From the NCBI GenBank assembly GCA_937880585.1, contig CALFMR010000487.1, positions 1 through 11,297 on the forward strand: a stretch of 11,297 nt of DNA, given 5' to 3'. Shown here piece after piece: positions 8,086 to 11,297 of the stretch. The notes under the pieces were generated by a model that saw nothing but the letters and a program-made list of their open reading frames with translations, did not search any database and had not been told where the DNA came from. The DNA comes from an uncultured Acidobacteriota bacterium (lineage in GTDB: Bacteria; Acidobacteriota; Vicinamibacteria; Vicinamibacterales; SCN-69-37). Every line of letters starts with the position of its first letter. The first letter of the stretch is position 1. The translations under genes were made by a program, and so were the position numbers.

Positions 8086-9363
8086 TCAGTGCGCGCGCGC
8101 ACGCGCGCCGTGTGCCTCGCCGGCGAGTCTCGCCACCTGCTCCAGGACGAGCCGTCCCGCACGCTCGATTTCACGATCCGAGAGCGACTCGTACACGGGC
8201 ACCTGCACGGCGGTCGCGGCCCGGTCGGCGCCGGGTGCGGGCGCGCCGCGCCATCCAAACAGCGGCAGGCGCGTGCAGACGTCGACGTGCATCGGCGCGA
8301 CGTCGATACCGCGGCGGATGCAGCGTTTGACAACGGTCTCGCTGTCCGGCACGTACGCACAGTACTGGTAATAGACGTGCGTGCGATCCGCGGGGGCGTG
8401 CGGGACCGAGATGCCCGGCACGGCGCCGAGGATGTCGTCGAGCATCCGGGCGTGTCGCCGCGTGCGATCGATGAACTCGGGCAGACGTCTCAAGCCGGCG
8501 CGTCCGATCGCCGCTTGCACGTTCGTGAACCGGCCGCGATACTGCGCCGGCAGCGGTTCGAGCGGCCGCACGCGCTCCCACAACCGCGCCTCGGGCTTCG
8601 CGCCGACCCATGACGCGGCATACCAGATCGGAAAGAGCGACCAGGTGAACACCTTCGGCCGGATGAACGTGTGCTGCCACTTGCCGCTCCACAGGATGTG
8701 TTCGACGCGGCGAACGTCCGGCCACGGCTCACCGTCGGCCTGCTGCGCCACGCGGCGCGCCACGTCCGCGTCTCGAACCCAGGCCAAGCCGCCGCCGTAG
8801 GTATTCAGCGGCTTGAACGCCTGGAAGCTGAAGAGCGAGGCATCGCCGAGCGTGCCGACCATCCGTCCTTTATAAGTCGCGCCAAGCGCGTGCGCGCAGT
8901 CCTCGATCACCTTGAGCCCGTGCCGCCGCGCGAGATCGAGGATCGGATCCATGTCGCACGAGAGGCCGTAGAGATGCGTCGGCAGCACGGCCCGCGTCCT
9001 CGGCGTGATCGCACGCTCGACGGCGGCCGGATCGAGCGTGAACGTGACCGGGTCCACGTCGGCGAACACCGGGGTCAGGCCCGCGACGCGCGCGATCTCG
9101 GGAATGACCCAGAACGTCAACGCGGGCACGATGATCTCGGCGCCGGCCGGAAAGTTCAGCGCCTGCAGGATGAAGTAGAACGCCATGCGGCCGTATTCGG
9201 TCGAGCACGTCCGCACGTGGCCGGATCCCAGAAACTCGGCGAACTCCCGCTCGAAGGCCTCGATGTCCGGGCCCTCGACGAGCTGACCGCGCTCGCGGCA
9301 GTCGCCGATGATCGATCCCATCTCCGGAACGACTCGGGTGCCAAATCTGCCTATGGCTGCCAT
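8086..9363 (-). CDS. DegT/DnrJ/EryC1/StrS-family PLP-dependent aminotransferase
   Basis: 425-residue cytoplasmic fold-type I aminotransferase. The family usually aminates keto-sugar nucleotides or related cyclitols with PLP, often for surface glycans or secondary metabolites. Visible family landmarks: an N-terminal region ending VEGPDIEAFEREFAEFLG, the cofactor region STEYGRMAFYF (about 54-64), PALTFWVIPEI (80-90), FADVDPVTFTLDP (100-112), VIEDCAHALGATYKG (152-166) with PLP-ring D155, and FSFQAFKPLNTYGGG (179-191) in which K184 should form the Schiff base. It is somewhat longer than most members (about 370-400), with the extra length mainly in the second half and a low-complexity GARARAH tail. 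The ATG at 9363 has GAGGAG 6 nt upstream; an upstream in-frame start at 9474 would overlap the radical SAM gene and adds an Arg-rich non-family leader. It lies 46 bp after the radical SAM gene on the same strand. The substrate cannot be named; no sugar-nucleotide dehydratase is nearby. Confidence 0.9.
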   Translation of the reverse strand: MAAIGRFGTRVVPEMGSIIGDCRERGQLVEGPDIEAFEREFAEFLGSGHVRTCSTEYGRMAFYFILQALNFPAGAEIIVPALTFWVIPEIARVAGLTPVFADVDPVTFTLDPAAVERAITPRTRAVLPTHLYGLSCDMDPILDLARRHGLKVIEDCAHALGATYKGRMVGTLGDASLFSFQAFKPLNTYGGGLAWVRDADVARRVAQQADGEPWPDVRRVEHILWSGKWQHTFIRPKVFTWSLFPIWYAASWVGAKPEARLWERVRPLEPLPAQYRGRFTNVQAAIGRAGLRRLPEFIDRTRRHARMLDDILGAVPGISVPHAPADRTHVYYQYCAYVPDSETVVKRCIRRGIDVAPMHVDVCTRLPLFGWRGAPAPGADRAATAVQVPVYESLSDREIERAGRLVLEQVARLAGEAHGARARAH

Positions 9364-9369
9364 GGCGTG

Positions 9370-9375
9370 CTCCTC
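9370..9375 (-). promoter_or_regulatory. Ribosome binding site of the aminotransferase
   Basis: The minus strand reads GAGGAG 6 nt before the ATG at 9363. This selects that ATG over the longer upstream reading at 9474. Confidence 0.7.
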
Positions 9376-9409
9376 GTCTGTCTGCGGCGATCCGGTGCGT
9401 GACCGCGCG

Positions 9410-10798
9410 TCAACACGGCCGCGGCCGTCGCGCGAGCGCCGCGTGGCGCGCATAGCGGCGCTTGACGCTCGCATCGAGCGACCCGACGAGACCGCCGAAC
9501 GATCGGCCGATGCGCAGGTAGTTCGCGAGGAACGACGGGCGCATGTAGAACTGCGTGTAGGCGCTGCCGAGGAGGAACGTCAGCTCGTCGTGCGTCAGCG
9601 ACGGATGCGTGAAGGTCGGCGTGAAGCCGTCGAAACGCTCCCAGTCGGTCTCGGTGATGGTCGACTGCATCCGCTTGAAGAGCGGCGTCCCGGGATACGG
9701 CGTCAGGATCTTGAACTGCGCGACGGTCGATCCCAGATCGATCGCGTACTCGACCGTGGCGAGGATCGAGTCCCACGTGTCCTCGCCGAACCCCAGCACG
9801 TAGAACGCGGCCGTGACGATGCCCAGCCGACGACAGTGCCGCAGCACCTCGCGCTGCTGCGTCTCCGGGATCGGCCGCCGCCCCACCTTCTTGAGCGTCG
9901 TCGCGGCCGCGGCTTCGACGCCGAAGCTCATCGCGCGCAGACCGGCCGCGTGCATGGTCGTCAAGAGCGCCGGATCGAGACGATCCAGCCGCGTCTCGCA
10001 CTCGAACGTATGCGTCAGGCTGCGGCTGCGCAGGCCGTCGCACAGTGCGAGCACGCGCTCGCGATCCTGCGAGAACAGCGGATCGCGAAAGACGATGTGC
10101 AGCGGGCCGCGCACGTCCTGGAGGGCGGACAGCTCGTCGAGGATGTTGGCCACCGAGCGCGATCGATACGTCGACTGGATGCGATGTGGGCAGTAGGTGC
10201 AGAACTCGGGACAGCTGCGCGAGGCCAGCACCGGCAAGGCGCCACCGACCGGACGTCCCGCGAACGGCACGCGCACGCGCCGGCGCGGCGGAACGAGCGG
10301 ATCCCACCACGGGAACGGCAGCGCATCGAGGTCGGCGATCTCCGGACTGGCCGTCCGGCCCGACGGCACGTCTCCGGCCACGATCCGCATCACCGCGGAT
10401 TCCGGCTCGCCGGCGATGATGAAGTCCGCGTCCGCCTCGAACAAGTGCGGCAGCGTCTGCGCGGCGAGACCGAGAAACCCCACGCGCGCCCCGCGGGCGC
10501 GCATGGCACGCGCCCACTCCGTCTCGCGCCGATGATCGACGATCGACGACAGCACCAGCGCGACGTCGGCGTCGACGACCTCGCCTCGCGATCCCACGAC
10601 CGTGTGACCCGCGCGACGCGCGAGCGCCGCCGCGTAGGCGAGGTGCACGCTCGGCAGGTCATGGAACCGCCGCTTCAGCGCGGCGACGACGCCGGTGACT
10701 TTCGAGAACGGCCGAAGGCGCGATCCGAAGCCGCCGGCCACCGTATCCTTGCTGACGAACCCTTCCCCACCACGAACATCTGCGAGCACGATCCGCAT
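9410..10798 (-). CDS. Radical SAM protein with N-terminal B12-binding-like domain
   Basis: 462-residue enzyme of the B12-binding/radical SAM class (BchE-like architecture), which uses a [4Fe-4S] cluster and S-adenosylmethionine to start radical chemistry such as methylation or rearrangement. Residues 1-150 form a Rossmann-like domain: MRIVLADVRGGE at the start, LPSVHLAYAAALARRAGHTVV (about 48-68) and IIAGEPE (about 127-133), which is typical of the B12-binding fold in this class. No DxHxxG cobalamin-ligand motif is present, so B12 would bind without a His ligand or not at all. The radical SAM core begins near 190 with SRSCPEFCTYC, giving the CxxxCxxC cluster site (C196, C200, C203), followed by FGVEAAA (about 292-298), FYVLGFGEDTWD (332-343) and TPYPGTPLF (366-374). 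ATG 10798 has AGGGGA 4 nt upstream; the open frame extends to 10861 but adds only 21 unlike residues. It is the first gene of the apparent operon with the aminotransferase and the DedA-like protein. Substrate unknown. Confidence 0.9.
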   Translation of the reverse strand: MRIVLADVRGGEGFVSKDTVAGGFGSRLRPFSKVTGVVAALKRRFHDLPSVHLAYAAALARRAGHTVVGSRGEVVDADVALVLSSIVDHRRETEWARAMRARGARVGFLGLAAQTLPHLFEADADFIIAGEPESAVMRIVAGDVPSGRTASPEIADLDALPFPWWDPLVPPRRRVRVPFAGRPVGGALPVLASRSCPEFCTYCPHRIQSTYRSRSVANILDELSALQDVRGPLHIVFRDPLFSQDRERVLALCDGLRSRSLTHTFECETRLDRLDPALLTTMHAAGLRAMSFGVEAAAATTLKKVGRRPIPETQQREVLRHCRRLGIVTAAFYVLGFGEDTWDSILATVEYAIDLGSTVAQFKILTPYPGTPLFKRMQSTITETDWERFDGFTPTFTHPSLTHDELTFLLGSAYTQFYMRPSFLANYLRIGRSFGGLVGSLDASVKRRYARHAALARRPRPC

Positions 10799-10802
10799 AG
10801 CG

Positions 10803-10808
10803 TCCCCT
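10803..10808 (-). promoter_or_regulatory. Ribosome binding site of the radical SAM gene
   Basis: The minus strand reads AGGGGA 4 nt before the ATG at 10798. The spacing is a little short but the match is good, and it supports this start over the longer open frame. Confidence 0.55.
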
Positions 10809-10810
10809 GG

Positions 10811-10876
10811 CGCACCGAGGCGCCGACCAGACCTGAGGAGTCGATCGCGCGCGGGCGGCATGGACGCACCGAGGCG
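10811..10876. repeat. 12-bp direct repeat in the spacer before the radical SAM gene
   Basis: CGCACCGAGGCG occurs at 10811-10822 and again at 10865-10876, 54 bp start to start, within the 121-bp spacer 10799-10919. The first copy also sits in a small perfect 5-bp stem, GGCGC/GCGCC (10809-10813 and 10820-10824, loop of 6), directly beside the ribosome binding site. It could be a regulator site or a chance repeat in GC-rich DNA. No clear promoter or terminator was found in the same spacer. Confidence 0.4.
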
Positions 10877-10919
10877 TCACGGCCGCGCGACACCGATCAC
10901 GAAACGACGCGTGTTCGAA

Positions 10920-11297
10920 CTAGAGAGACGAGGGAGGCGGACGCGGAGCGGACGGTGCGAGGAGGGCGGGCGATCGAAGCGCGCCGGCGTGATCGAACTG
11001 GCAACGGATGACGCCACGCGCGGGCGGCGCATGGTTCGGCGACGCGATCAGCGCGATCGCGCCGGGCGTGCTCGTCGTGACGACCGGCGGCACGTAGTCC
11101 GGCGCGTCATCGACGCTGGGATAGCCTTGCTGGACGAGTCCCTCGCGCGGGACCGGATGCGGGCGGACGCGCTCGAACTGCGCGCGGTGGACGGTCCACA
11201 CGCGCAGGCGCGTGGAGCCGTCCACGGCGACGAGCTCGTCGCGGCCGTCGCCGTTCAGGTCGGCGGCGCCGACGATCAGGATCGGCGTCGCGCTGCG
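10920..11297 (-). CDS. 3' end of an FG-GAP/VCBS-repeat protein (partial, runs off the window)
   Basis: The last 125 codons of a gene whose start lies beyond 11297; the frame is open to the edge and ends in TAG at 10922-10920. Near the visible start it encodes ILIVGAADLNGDGRDELVAVDG (about residues 6-27 of the fragment), the calcium-binding D-x-N-G-D-G-x-x-E/D-L loop of FG-GAP/VCBS beta-propeller repeats, as found in exported or surface proteins. The C-terminal third is Pro/Ala-rich (ending SAPRPPPSSL) and shows no repeat. A GTG at 11225 lies inside a repeat and is unlikely to be the true start. The gene lies 121 bp upstream of the radical SAM gene on the same strand, so co-transcription is possible but not shown. 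The size and full domain content of the protein cannot be known from this window. Confidence 0.68.
   Translation of the reverse strand, partial: RSATPILIVGAADLNGDGRDELVAVDGSTRLRVWTVHRAQFERVRPHPVPREGLVQQGYPSVDDAPDYVPPVVTTSTPGAIALIASPNHAPPARGVIRCQFDHAGALRSPALLAPSAPRPPPSSL

Noticed and set aside
9364..9474. N-terminal extension of the aminotransferase to 9474
   Set aside because: It overlaps the end of the radical SAM gene, adds an Arg-rich leader unlike the family, and ignores the strong GAGGAG before the ATG at 9363.
9410..10798. Idea that the radical SAM and aminotransferase genes are the hopanoid genes hpnJ and hpnO
   Set aside because: HpnO is a different aminotransferase class from the DegT type seen here, and no other hopanoid gene is present.
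9308..11011. 567-codon plus-strand frame opposite the radical SAM gene
   Set aside because: Arg-rich shadow; the minus strand has the CxxxCxxC radical SAM core and good ribosome sites.

Overview
The window is GC-rich with dense, back-to-back genes. A PknB-type kinase fused to a PD40/TolB propeller, Tat-exported glycosidase-like proteins and an FG-GAP protein together suggest a free-living member of the Acidobacteriota, perhaps a Vicinamibacteria-like soil lineage. That placement is an inference from gene style; there is no rRNA or marker gene here to prove it.

Layout: (1) 1-2796, plus strand: a good sigma70-like promoter at the left edge, then a transmembrane serine/threonine kinase with a C-terminal beta-propeller. 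(2) 2844-7416: two large paralogous genes transcribed away from each other from a 49-bp shared spacer. Both encode Tat-exported proteins of about 735-770 residues with a TIM-barrel-like N-terminal domain, a GH42-type Cys cluster, a beta-galactosidase-trimerisation-like middle domain and a C-terminal beta domain. (3) 7441-10798, minus strand: a likely operon in the order radical SAM protein, DegT/DnrJ-type PLP aminotransferase, DedA/VTT-family membrane protein. (4) 10920-11297, minus strand: the 3' end of an FG-GAP/VCBS-repeat gene that runs off the window.

The most unusual part is the divergent paralog pair. Both proteins keep the four cysteines that bind zinc in GH42 beta-galactosidases, but at the Asn-Glu position that supplies the GH42 acid/base they have Asn-Arg and Asn-Ser. 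They look like GH42 relatives with a rebuilt active site. Their substrate cannot be read from the sequence. The three-gene operon has the parts of a small biosynthetic or modification unit (radical chemistry, PLP transamination, membrane protein) but no glycosyltransferase or other gene that names its product.

No tRNA, rRNA, CRISPR array, insertion sequence or prophage gene was seen. No stretch longer than about 125 bp lacks a gene.
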